A stretch of DNA of 64,000 nt from Streptomyces sp. S.PNR 29 (GTDB lineage: Bacteria > Actinomycetota > Actinomycetes > Streptomycetales > Streptomycetaceae), in NCBI RefSeq assembly GCF_030386795.1, contig NZ_JANUQM010000019.1, positions 1 through 64,000 on the forward strand, in the 5' to 3' direction. Numbering within the stretch: position 1 is the stretch's first letter; each line of letters begins with the position of its first letter. Shown piece by piece: positions 1-7,990 of the stretch. The position numbers and the translations under genes are program-made. The notes under the pieces were generated by a model that was given only the letters and a program-made list of their open reading frames with translations, was not told the DNA's origin and did no database searches.

Positions 1-2
1 TC

Positions 3-62
3 GACAAGCACGCCGCCGCGTTCCGCGACAGCGTCCCTGTCCTGCGCCCACCGCGGCCGTAG
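3..62 (+). CDS. C-terminal end of a gene cut by the window edge
   Basis: The third forward frame reads as DKHAAAFRDSVPVLRPPRP followed by TAG. The composition and G/C-rich third positions fit the end of a Streptomyces protein, but twenty codons are too few to name a family. It could also be chance open sequence. Confidence 0.3.
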   Translation, partial: DKHAAAFRDSVPVLRPPRP

Positions 63-114
63 ACGGCCGTTCGCGGGCTCTCGGGAACCATGGACCGCGG
101 CCGTGAGCGCCGGG

Positions 115-315
115 TCAGGGCGGCGGCTTCCCGCAGCGCGCTGTTGGCGCCGGCGCCGAAGCCGGGCCGCATGGGTCGTCCAATTGGACGCGCACCTGCT
201 CGCCGTCCTGCTCGAAACCAGTGACGGTACGGCCGAAGCAGATCACGTCCTCCAGGCCGACGGCCATGATCTGCCGCAGGGAGTGGGCGGGCCCCTCGGT
301 CAGCGCCCGCACCAC
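115..315 (-). pseudogene. Remnant of an FAD-dependent monooxygenase
   Basis: The minus strand encodes a segment containing SLRQIMAVGLEDVICFGRTV and GFEQDGEQVRVQLDDP. This closely resembles the middle of flavin-dependent monooxygenases (PHBH fold), where the family reads roughly LRQ-LL-GLDDVV-FGK. No Rossmann GxGxxG start and no substrate domain surround it, and an in-frame stop lies just upstream near 320. A further in-frame piece (FADHLLDIRLHEG) is visible before that stop. I read it as a decayed gene; the family match is from memory of the motif. Confidence 0.4.
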
Positions 316-467
316 ACGGTCAGGGTCCCGTCAGCCCCACGCCTTCATGAAGCCGGATGTCCAGCAGATGATCCGCGAAGGCGGATGGTGGGCGAGCGGA
401 GTGCAGCGCGGACATCACCACGGTCGGGCCGACTCCGGTGAGGCAAAGGGATACGGAAGGCCGGCAC

Positions 468-1424
468 TCAGGGACTTCCCCTCCGTGGCGCCATCGCGTG
501 CCCCGGCGGCGTGCCCGGCCGGTCCTTCGGCAGCAGCACACGCAGGGCACCCGGCCGGATACGGCACACGATGGGCAGAGGAAGCCGCACCGCTTCGCCG
601 TCGACGCCCGCGTCAAGATGCCGCACCTCACCGTGCAGCGTGATGCCGGGGGCAGACCAGATGACGGCCCCATCCCCCGCCGACCCGGCACCGCGTTTGT
701 CCTGTCGCAGTTCGCCGCGCAGATGCCGCAGAAGATCCGGGGGAGCCTGCGCTGGGCGCTTGAGGACGATGACGCCCAGCTGTCCCGTGCTCAGGGAGAA
801 GCGACGCCCCAGCCAACGCGGTGTGGCCAGGTGGTAAGGGTTGTTGGAGATCAGCACCACCTGCGGGAACTCGACGGTCCCCCATGGTGTGTCCACGCGG
901 GCCTCGACCCACTGCCTGCCCTTGAGGTAGCCGGGCGCCACTGCGGCGAACGCGCGAGGCTTGTCCTCCCGGTACCCGGGCTCCAGCAGGGCGTCGGCGT
1001 ACACACCGAAAGAAACGTTGTTGACGAAGACACGCGAGCCGAGCACCCCCAGGTCCACCTGCGCGGGCTCACCGTCGACCAGGGCGTCCAGCGCCCTTTC
1101 TGGATCGCGCAGATCGAGCCCCAGGTCCCGGGCGAAGTGGTTGCGGGTGCCCGCCGGGACCACGACCAGCGACCGGCCCGTGTCGGCGGCCACCGCGGCA
1201 ACCGCCGACACGGTGCCGTCACCGCCAGCGACCCCCAGCACCTGCGCCCCCTCCAACACGGCGTTCCTCGCGAGCGACGCCGCGTCCTCCTCCGCGCTGG
1301 TCGTCCAGACCTGGGCTCCCGTGCCCTCGCCCCGCTGTACCAGGCCGTAACGAGCCGTCTTGCCGCCGCCCGAGCGTGGATTCATCACGATCACCACCCG
1401 GGCACGCGTCCGAGCGCCGGCCAT
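468..1424 (-). CDS. Diacylglycerol/lipid kinase family protein
   Basis: A predicted 318-residue lipid kinase of the DAGK catalytic family (YegS/DgkB-like), which phosphorylates a lipid substrate with ATP. The N-terminus carries MNPRSGGGK, followed by the family's nucleotide-binding GGDGT motif in VLGVAGGDGTVSAVAA and the PAGTRNHFARDLGL segment. The second half (VNNVSFGVYAD, LLISNNPYH-like stretch) matches the beta-sandwich domain. The frame stays open far upstream to 2003 but loses coding character there. I therefore chose ATG 1424; GTG at 1436 (behind a weak GAGA) is the alternative. There is no fused phosphatase domain. The lipid substrate cannot be read from sequence. Confidence 0.88.
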   Translation of the reverse strand: MAGARTRARVVIVMNPRSGGGKTARYGLVQRGEGTGAQVWTTSAEEDAASLARNAVLEGAQVLGVAGGDGTVSAVAAVAADTGRSLVVVPAGTRNHFARDLGLDLRDPERALDALVDGEPAQVDLGVLGSRVFVNNVSFGVYADALLEPGYREDKPRAFAAVAPGYLKGRQWVEARVDTPWGTVEFPQVVLISNNPYHLATPRWLGRRFSLSTGQLGVIVLKRPAQAPPDLLRHLRGELRQDKRGAGSAGDGAVIWSAPGITLHGEVRHLDAGVDGEAVRLPLPIVCRIRPGALRVLLPKDRPGTPPGHAMAPRRGSP

Positions 1425-1436
1425 CACCGCATCCAC

Positions 1437-1959
1437 TCTCGGTGGACAGGCGGTGAGAAGGAATTGCCGGCCCATGTCCGCCAAGGTCGCCAGGCTTCCG
1501 CCGAGCAAGGGTCCTGTGGTGCGGTGCCATGCGGGGGCATGGTGCCGGTGCCTGCTGGGGTTGCGGAGGGGGATGTCATGCCGCCTCACCCTCCCGGTAG
1601 AGGGGTGGATCGGTTCCCCTCCATCGTCACTCCGCCCAGCCTCGTACTGCCTGGCGGGAGGTGGGAAACGGAGAGTTTCCAGGTCGGTGCCGACGCCCTG
1701 GCTGCCGCTTCGGGCGATCTCTCTGCGATAACAGCAGCGCTGGGAACTCCTCGCTCCAGAAGGCTTGCCGATGCCTCCGGCGGAGACTCTGAACGAGCCG
1801 GGGCCGGGTCGGTGGGCATAGCTCCAGCTGTGGGGCAGCAGCTTCCGGGACCCCGGCCGGGGTCGCGGTGCGGGGTGAACGAACGCGAACGAACGAGCCC
1901 GAGCACTGGATCGCCCGTAGATTGGAAGTCCAGGAGTCGTGCTCGGCCTCGGAGAGCGC
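1437..1959. other. Intergenic region between divergent genes
   Basis: About 520 bases separate the divergent lipid kinase and SpoIIE genes. Long open frames cross it on both strands but show no family similarity and look like GC-driven artefacts. It probably holds both promoters; I cannot place a convincing -10/-35 pair. Confidence 0.5.
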
Positions 1960-1962
1960 GTG

Positions 1963-3195
1963 ATGACAGCGGACATCGATTTCACGGCGTTCTTCGACGC
2001 CACACCAAGCCCGTACCTGGTGCTGGATGCGGACCTGGTGATCCGCTACGTCAACCCGGCCTGCCTGCGGACTGCCGGCCGGACCAAAGACGAGTTGATC
2101 GGGAAGTACTTCTTCAACGCCCTGCCGGAAAATCCCGGCTTCGACGACGAGGAACAGAATCTGAAAGCCACCCTGCACCGGCTTCTGGACACCGGGAAGC
2201 CGCAAACCGCGGTGCTCCAGCGGTACGACCTTCCCGCCCCCGATCAGCAGGACGGGTTCGAGGAGCGATGGTGGTCAGTGGTCCACACCCCGCTGTCCGC
2301 GCCTGACGGCACAGTGAAGTGGATCATCCAGCAGATAACGGACGTCACGTCCTTCGTCCACTCACCCCGGGCACGTCGGCTCGGCGAGGAGTCGCCCGAA
2401 CGAACGGAGGGCATGGCAGCCGAGCTGTACGCCCGGGCCCGCGAGCTGCACCGGCTGAACCAGGAACTGCGCCAGGCCCACGCCCGCGAACGGCAGGTCG
2501 CCATCACCCTGCAGGAAGCCATGCTCTCCGTCCCCGACCTGAACCGGCACAGCAACATCGCCGTGCGCTACCTGCCCGCGACCGCGTCACTGAACGTGTG
2601 CGGCGACTGGTACGACATCGTCGACCTGCCACCCGACCGCTACGCCGTGGCGGTCGGAGATGTCGTCGGCCACGGACTGCACGCCGCCGCCATCATGGGC
2701 ATGCTCCGCAGCGCCCTGAGCGCCGTCATCCGCGCCATCCCCAGCCCCGCCCAGGCCCTGGAAGTCCTCGGCCTCTATGCCCGATCCGTGGACGGAGCCA
2801 TGGCCGCCACCGCGGTCAAGGTACTCATCGACACCCGCAGCAGGCTGATCATCTACAGCAACGCCGGGCACCCACCGCCGATCCTGCTCCACACCGACGG
2901 GACCTGCGACCTGCTGGACCAGGCCACCGACCCGCCACTCGGCACGCGCGAGCACCATGTCCCCCGCCCCCAGGCCGGCCTCCCTTACGGGCCGGGAGAC
3001 ACCCTCGTGCTGTACACCGACGGCCTCATCGAACGCCGCGACGAGGACATCGACGCTGGCTTGGAACGCCTGACCACTGCCATGGCCCAGGACCGAACCC
3101 TCGCCCCTGAACTGCTGGCCGACGCACTGCTGACCCGGCTCGACGTCGCCGGGGGTGTCTCTGACGACATCGCTCTCGTCATCATCCGCCTATAA
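1963..3195 (+). CDS. PAS domain-containing SpoIIE-family protein phosphatase
   Basis: A 410-residue cytoplasmic phosphatase. An N-terminal PAS domain (about residues 5-130, with PSPYLVLDADLVIRYVNPAC) is followed by a short coiled-coil linker (ELHRLNQELRQAHARERQ). A PP2C-type SpoIIE domain follows (about 190-410), with metal-binding sequences CGDWYDI and AVGDVVGHGLHAA and a late YTDGLIERR and SDDIALVI. In Streptomyces such proteins dephosphorylate anti-sigma-factor antagonists and control sigma-factor partner switching. The PAS domain suggests a sensed ligand or redox signal. Start ATG 1963 has GGAGAG upstream; GTG 1960 is adjacent. No sigma-regulatory kinase lies next to it. Its 3' end overlaps the convergent LacI gene by 14 bases. 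Confidence 0.92.
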   Translation: MTADIDFTAFFDATPSPYLVLDADLVIRYVNPACLRTAGRTKDELIGKYFFNALPENPGFDDEEQNLKATLHRLLDTGKPQTAVLQRYDLPAPDQQDGFEERWWSVVHTPLSAPDGTVKWIIQQITDVTSFVHSPRARRLGEESPERTEGMAAELYARARELHRLNQELRQAHARERQVAITLQEAMLSVPDLNRHSNIAVRYLPATASLNVCGDWYDIVDLPPDRYAVAVGDVVGHGLHAAAIMGMLRSALSAVIRAIPSPAQALEVLGLYARSVDGAMAATAVKVLIDTRSRLIIYSNAGHPPPILLHTDGTCDLLDQATDPPLGTREHHVPRPQAGLPYGPGDTLVLYTDGLIERRDEDIDAGLERLTTAMAQDRTLAPELLADALLTRLDVAGGVSDDIALVIIRL

Positions 3196-4285
3196 CCACC
3201 CTCGCCGGGGCCGGAATCCCTCCGACGGGACGGGCCCCCGACCACACGCGTGGCGGGGCCGTGCTCGCGCGTTCGATCAGGCGGGTGGAGAGCTCGGTGC
3301 GGGTGCCCTCGGGGCGGTCGCCGTTCATCATGCGGACCAGCAGGCGCAGGGCCGTCGCCGCCATCTCCGACAGCGGCTGGCGGACGGTGGTCAGCGCCGG
3401 GGTGGCCCAGCGGGCCTCGGGCAGGTCGTCGAAGCCGACCACACTGATGTCGTCCGGCACCCGCAGCCCGCGCTCGGCCAGCGCCTCGTACACCCCGAGC
3501 GCCATCGCGTCCGAGCAGACGAACACGGCCGTCGGCGGCTCCGGCAGATCGAGGAGTTCCAGCATGTGGTGGTGGGCCACCGCCGGGTCGAAGCCGGCGT
3601 GGCGGACGTACTCGGCGCGATGGCGCACGCCCGCCGAGGCGAGTGCCGAGCGGTAGCCCGCGACCCGCCCGCTGCTGCACTGCTTGCGCCGCTGACCGGC
3701 GATGACGGCGATCCGCTCGTGGCCCAGGGACAGCAGGTGCTCGGTCGCCGTCACCCCGCCCTGCCAGTTCGCCGCGCCCACCGACACCACGCCCGGCGGC
3801 GGCTCCAGCACCGGGTCGATCATCACGAACGGGATGCGGTGCTGCTCCAGCCACGCGTACTGGGACTCGGTCAGCTCCGCCAGGTTGAACAGCACCCCGG
3901 ACGAACCCCGGGCGACGAGTTTGTCCAGCCAGCCGCGCTCCGGCCGCCCGACCCGTGTCCGGTTCAGGCCCGCCGAGACCACGACCTCCAGACCCGCGTC
4001 GTACGCGGCTTCCTCCACGCCGTGCAGCACCGCGCCCGACCAGGAGCAGTCCAGCGAGTGCACGATCAGGTCGACCAGGCGGGGCGCCTTCGAGGCGTCG
4101 TAGCGGGGTCTGCGGACGTAGCCGAGCCGGTCCAGCGCCTCCGTGACCCGGCGGCGTGTCTCCGGTGCCACGTCCTCCCGGCCGTTGACCACCTTGGACG
4201 CGGTCGGCACCGAAACCCCCGCCTCGCGGGCCACCACCGCCAGCGTCGGCCCGGACGCCACGCCTCCACTCCCCGCACGGACCAT
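3182..4285 (-). CDS. LacI-family transcriptional regulator (LacI-A)
   Basis: A 367-residue sugar-responsive repressor. The N-terminal LacI helix-turn-helix and hinge occupy about residues 14-60 (TLAVVAREAGVSVPTASKVV). A periplasmic-binding-protein-like effector domain follows, with GVLFNLAEL, FVCSDAMALGVYEAL and the family signature VPDDISVVGFDDLPEA. It lies directly downstream of, and on the same strand as, the GH43/ABC operon at 4.5-9.3 kb, with its own promoter-operator at 4370-4396. That site is nearly identical to one in front of the dehydrogenase at 12.13 kb, so both are plausible targets along with itself. The ligand is unknown; context suggests a pectin-derived oligosaccharide. Its 3' end overlaps the SpoIIE gene tail. 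Confidence 0.93.
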   Translation of the reverse strand: MVRAGSGGVASGPTLAVVAREAGVSVPTASKVVNGREDVAPETRRRVTEALDRLGYVRRPRYDASKAPRLVDLIVHSLDCSWSGAVLHGVEEAAYDAGLEVVVSAGLNRTRVGRPERGWLDKLVARGSSGVLFNLAELTESQYAWLEQHRIPFVMIDPVLEPPPGVVSVGAANWQGGVTATEHLLSLGHERIAVIAGQRRKQCSSGRVAGYRSALASAGVRHRAEYVRHAGFDPAVAHHHMLELLDLPEPPTAVFVCSDAMALGVYEALAERGLRVPDDISVVGFDDLPEARWATPALTTVRQPLSEMAATALRLLVRMMNGDRPEGTRTELSTRLIERASTAPPRVWSGARPVGGIPAPARVVIGG

Positions 4286-4369
4286 CGCGAACCCGCCTCT
4301 CCGGCCCGCCCGGGGGCCATGAAAGTTTCGACCAGCGCTGCTCCCGCGGTCCTCGGAACCGACCGAGCA

Positions 4370-4396
4370 GAAAGCGCTTCCTACTGTAGGTCTGCC
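4370..4396 (-). promoter_or_regulatory. LacI-type operator with overlapping -10, upstream of LacI-A
   Basis: Plus-strand reading gives GAAAGCGCTTCC with the perfect 8-base palindrome AAGCGCTT at 4372-4379. An 11-base odd palindrome CCTACTGTAGG follows at 4380-4390. On the minus strand this places a likely -10 (TACAGT) immediately before the operator, 85-110 bases ahead of the LacI-A start. The 27-base block matches 22 of 27 positions of the block at 12167-12193. Repressor binding here would block the promoter; the binding itself is inference. Confidence 0.6.
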
Positions 4397-4469
4397 TCAG
4401 GACCACGGGAAGACCGAGGAAACAAGGGGATCTTGCCGATCAAAACTTTCGAAACCTCGAACGCCGCGG

Positions 4470-6059
4470 TCACGAGGGAGTGCACACCAGCCGAAAACCG
4501 GTGAAGTCCGCGGTAAAGGCCGCGTCGACGAGGTCCCGGGCGTGGATGCCGGCCATCGCCCCGGTGAAGCGCAGCCGGGATCCGTGGTCGTCGGAGAGCC
4601 GACTGAAGTCCAGCGCCGGACCGATCGCCGTCCGCGCACCGTCGCGGACGTACCAGAAGCGCGCGTCGGCCTCCTCGATCGTCACCCCGAGCGTCAGGGG
4701 CGCGCGCGGGTCCACCTCGACCACGGCCACCTCCCGGGTGCCCTCCTCGTCGCGGTCGACGAGGCTGAGCACCGTACGGCCCCCGCCCCGCCACTGCTGG
4801 CCGCGCTGCGGCTCGCCCTCGGGCTCCGCCCAGGTGAGGTCGAGACTGAGATACGCCTCGGCGTCGTAGCGCAGCACCAGACCGGCGGCCTGTGTGAAGG
4901 TGCGCGGCCGGGCCTCGACCGTGACCTCCGCCTCCGCCCGGTGCTCGGTGATGCGCTGGGCGAGCAGGCTGTGCGCCCAGCGCGACTCCGGTCCCTGCCG
5001 GCCGCGCAGCCGGATCCACCCGGGGCGGCTCGTGGTGTCGGCCCAGGAGGGGTCCGGCGGTTCACGCAGGGTGCTCCACGGCCAGGACAGCGGCTCCGGC
5101 TGCTCGACCGGTGGCCGCGGATCGGGCCGCGTCGGTACGTCGACCTCCACCGCCGGATGCCAGCCGCCCTGCCGCAGCCGGGGCCGGCCGTCGGCGTCCC
5201 AGGTCACGGCCTGGATGGCGGTCTCGCGGCCGAGGGTGCAACGCGGGCCGTGCGGGGTGTGCAGCGGACGGGCCGTCAGATGGCTGAGCACCCACTGTCC
5301 GTCCGGGGTTTCGACCAGTTCCCCGTGCCCGGCCTTCTGCAAGGGCACCGACGGGTCGTCCCGGGTGGTCAGCAGGGGCCGTTCGTCGAGTTCGTACGGG
5401 CCGGTGAGCTCCCGGCTGCGCGCCACCCGCACACCGTGCTCGAAGCCGGTGCCGCCCTCCGCGAGCACGAGGTGGTACCAGCCGCCGTGGCTGAGCAGCT
5501 TGGGGCCCTCGATCAGCCGCTCGTGCTGGAGCAGCAGGTGCGTGTCGCCGACCGTGGCCAGCGTGTCGCGGTCCAGCTCGGTCAGGACGATCCCCGCGAA
5601 GCGCCGGCCGCCCGGACGGTGGTCGTTCTGCAGGTTCAGCAGCCACAACCGCCCCTCGTGGTGGAAGAGGGCCGGGTCGAAGCCGTGGCTCGCGATCCGC
5701 CGCGGGGCGCTCCACTCGCCGGCCACGTCCGTGGCCGTACACACGTAGGTGTCCACGTCGAAGTACGGCGTCCCCACCGAGCGGACCACCGAGTACACCA
5801 CCCAGAACCGCTCCCCGTCCCAGCTCAGCGACGGCGCCCAGATGCCGCCCGAGTCGGGCACCCCGGCCAGCGAGCCGCCGGGGGCCGCGCCCCGGACGTG
5901 GCCCGCGTACTCCCAGTGGGCCAGGTCCCGGGAACGGTGGACCGGAATCGTCGGGAACCACTCGAAGGAACTGGTCGCCACGTAGTACCAGTCGCCGACC
6001 CGGACCAGGGAGGGGTCCGGGGCGAAACCGCGGATGACGGGATTGTGCAGCACGGTCAC
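4470..6059 (-). CDS. Glycoside hydrolase family 43 (beta-xylosidase / alpha-L-arabinofuranosidase type)
   Basis: A 529-residue enzyme without signal peptide, so probably intracellular, acting on imported oligosaccharides. The N-terminal five-bladed propeller spans about residues 1-310. The expected acid triad is visible: general base Asp15 in GFAPDPS, Asp128 in HGFDPALF and general acid Glu184 in LIEGPKL. The C-terminal part (about 330-529) is the concanavalin-like beta-sandwich typical of beta-xylosidase-type GH43 (AAGLVLRYDAEAYLSLDL). The start is GTG 6059, where homology-like sequence begins at once (VLHNPVIRGFAPDP). It is the last gene of a minus-strand operon behind two permeases. Exact substrate, xylosyl or arabinosyl, is not decidable from sequence. 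Confidence 0.9.
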   Translation of the reverse strand: MTVLHNPVIRGFAPDPSLVRVGDWYYVATSSFEWFPTIPVHRSRDLAHWEYAGHVRGAAPGGSLAGVPDSGGIWAPSLSWDGERFWVVYSVVRSVGTPYFDVDTYVCTATDVAGEWSAPRRIASHGFDPALFHHEGRLWLLNLQNDHRPGGRRFAGIVLTELDRDTLATVGDTHLLLQHERLIEGPKLLSHGGWYHLVLAEGGTGFEHGVRVARSRELTGPYELDERPLLTTRDDPSVPLQKAGHGELVETPDGQWVLSHLTARPLHTPHGPRCTLGRETAIQAVTWDADGRPRLRQGGWHPAVEVDVPTRPDPRPPVEQPEPLSWPWSTLREPPDPSWADTTSRPGWIRLRGRQGPESRWAHSLLAQRITEHRAEAEVTVEARPRTFTQAAGLVLRYDAEAYLSLDLTWAEPEGEPQRGQQWRGGGRTVLSLVDRDEEGTREVAVVEVDPRAPLTLGVTIEEADARFWYVRDGARTAIGPALDFSRLSDDHGSRLRFTGAMAGIHARDLVDAAFTADFTGFRLVCTPS

Positions 6060-6154
6060 GTGGGGCTCCGGAAGAGTCGGTTCACCCGGAGACCGCAGGG
6101 AGTCAGGGTCACCTGCGGCCCCCGGGAGTCAGGGCAGGCGGACGGCGGTGGTGG

Positions 6155-7093
6155 TCACTTGAGGGCGCCCATCGTGACGCCGGTGCGCCAGTAGCGGCGC
6201 ATCGCGATCATCATGATCGCCATCGGGATGATGGACAGCAGCGCGCCCGTCAGGACGAGACTGGTCACATCGATGCCCGACTCCGCCCGTTTGCCGGTCC
6301 AGTTGTACAGACCCAGGTTGAGCGTCCAGTTCTCCTCGCCGCGCAGCACGGTCAGGGGGAGGAAGAACGCGTTCCAGGTGTTCACGAAGGCGAGCAGGAA
6401 CACCGTCGCGCCACCCGTGGTCATCATCCGCAGCACGATGCTGAAGAAGATCCGCAGCTCGCCGGCGCCGTCGATACGCGCCGCCTCAAGGAGCTCGAAG
6501 GGGATCGTGGCCTCGGTGTACACCTTGGCCAGGTACACGCTGAACGGATTGATCAGACAGGGGATGAGCATCGCCCACGGTGTGTCGACCAGGCCGATCG
6601 CCGAGAACAGCAGGTACAGCGGCAGGGTGAGCAGGGCGATCGGGATCAGGAAGGATCCGACCACGGCCGCGAACACCAGGCCCCGCCCGGGGAAGTCGAA
6701 GCGCGCCAGGCCGTATCCGGTGGCGAGGGCGATGAGGGTGCCGCCGAGGGAGCCGACCCCCGCGTAGAGGAACGAGTTGGCGGTCCAGCGCAGGAAGATG
6801 CCGTCCTCGTAGGTGAACACCTGATGCAGGTTCTCCCACAGGTGGAAGTCGGAGAACCACAGCCCGTTGCTCTGGTACAGCCCGACCCGGTCCTTGGTCG
6901 CGGCGACCAGCAGCCAGTACACCGGGAACAGGCTGTAGACGCTGGCCAGGACCAGACCGAGCAGGAGGAACCGCTGCCCGCCCCGTGACCGGGCAGCGGG
7001 GTCGGGGCGGGTGAGCCGCCGCACGGTGCGCCCGCCGGGTGGCGCGGTCGCCGTCTCCGTGCCGTTCTCCTCGCGGTTTTCCGTCAGCGCCAT
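6155..7093 (-). CDS. Carbohydrate ABC transporter permease (MalG type)
   Basis: A 312-residue inner-membrane permease with six predicted transmembrane helices after a charged 45-residue N-terminal tail. The cytoplasmic EAA loop is present (EAARIDGAGELRIFFSIVL), which docks the ATPase. The C-terminus GVTMGALK is typical of MalG-like proteins of sugar importers. Its ATG shares one base with the stop of the upstream MalF-type gene, indicating translational coupling. It forms an importer with the genes at 7093-7980 and 7991-9334. No ATP-binding subunit is encoded here, as is usual for Streptomyces sugar importers that share MsiK. Confidence 0.95.
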   Translation of the reverse strand: MALTENREENGTETATAPPGGRTVRRLTRPDPAARSRGGQRFLLLGLVLASVYSLFPVYWLLVAATKDRVGLYQSNGLWFSDFHLWENLHQVFTYEDGIFLRWTANSFLYAGVGSLGGTLIALATGYGLARFDFPGRGLVFAAVVGSFLIPIALLTLPLYLLFSAIGLVDTPWAMLIPCLINPFSVYLAKVYTEATIPFELLEAARIDGAGELRIFFSIVLRMMTTGGATVFLLAFVNTWNAFFLPLTVLRGEENWTLNLGLYNWTGKRAESGIDVTSLVLTGALLSIIPMAIMMIAMRRYWRTGVTMGALK

Positions 7094-7980
7094 CAGTCCG
7101 CCTCCCTCGAGGTCAGCCGGTAGAAGAGGAAGGACGCCACACCGAGGATCAGGGCGAGCAGCACCGACAGGGTCGCGGCGTAGTGGTAGTTGGCGGCGTT
7201 GAACGCCTGGTTGTAGATGATCATGATGGGGGTGAAGCTGTCGCTGACCGTCTGCGGGGTCACGTTCCGGAACAGCGCGGGCTCATTGAAGATCTGCAGC
7301 ATCTGGATGATCGACAGCAGAGCGGTCAGCACCAGCGCGCCGCGCACGAACGGCACCTTGATGCTCAGCGCGATCCGCAGCTCCGAGGCGCCGTCCAGCC
7401 GCGCGGCCTCGAACAGCTCGCGGGGCACGCCCTGGAGCGCCGCGTAGATGATCACCATGTTGTAGCCGATGCCGTGCCAGGTCAGCAGGTTGCCGATGGC
7501 CGGCCACACCATCGAGGGTGCGAAGAAGTTCCAGTGGAACCCGAACAGCTCGCCGAGCGGAGTCAGCGGGCCCACCTGAGGGCTGTACAGGTTGATCCAC
7601 ACGATGGCCGCGACCACGCCGGGGATCATGTACGGCACCAGCAGCAGGATCCGGAACCGGCCGGCGGCCTTCGCGGTGACCGCGTCCAGGAGGAGCGCCA
7701 GCACCAGGCTGATGAGCAGCATGAACGGGATCTGGACACAGGCGAACAGCACCACCCGCAGGATGGAGGTCATGAACGCCGAGTCGGTCAGGCCCTTGCC
7801 GTAGTTGTCCAGCCCGACGAACTCCGTGGTCGCGCCGCCGCCGAGCCCCAGCCCGGACTGCTTCTCCAGGAACAGCGACTGGTAGACCGCGTAGCCGATC
7901 GGCAGCAGGTAGAGGAAGACGAAGCCGAGCTGGAAGGGCACCGTGAACGCGGCACCCTTCCAGCGCTGGGAGCGAATCAT
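7093..7980 (-). CDS. Carbohydrate ABC transporter permease (MalF type)
   Basis: A 295-residue membrane protein with six transmembrane segments. It starts with the common short cytoplasmic tail and first helix (FTVPFQLGFVFLYLLPIGYA). The EAA motif is EAARLDGASELRIALSIKVP. It sits between the binding protein (10 bases upstream) and the MalG-type permease (1-base overlap), and is a partner subunit of the same importer. The family imports oligosaccharides; the neighbouring GH43 enzyme suggests arabino- or xylo-oligosaccharides. Confidence 0.95.
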   Translation of the reverse strand: MIRSQRWKGAAFTVPFQLGFVFLYLLPIGYAVYQSLFLEKQSGLGLGGGATTEFVGLDNYGKGLTDSAFMTSILRVVLFACVQIPFMLLISLVLALLLDAVTAKAAGRFRILLLVPYMIPGVVAAIVWINLYSPQVGPLTPLGELFGFHWNFFAPSMVWPAIGNLLTWHGIGYNMVIIYAALQGVPRELFEAARLDGASELRIALSIKVPFVRGALVLTALLSIIQMLQIFNEPALFRNVTPQTVSDSFTPIMIIYNQAFNAANYHYAATLSVLLALILGVASFLFYRLTSREAD

Positions 7981-7990
7981 CGAGTCCGCC

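Noticed and set aside
438..2306. 622-codon plus-strand open frame
   Set aside because: Antisense to the lipid kinase and overlapping the SpoIIE gene in another frame; Arg/Pro/Gly-rich composition and no family signature.
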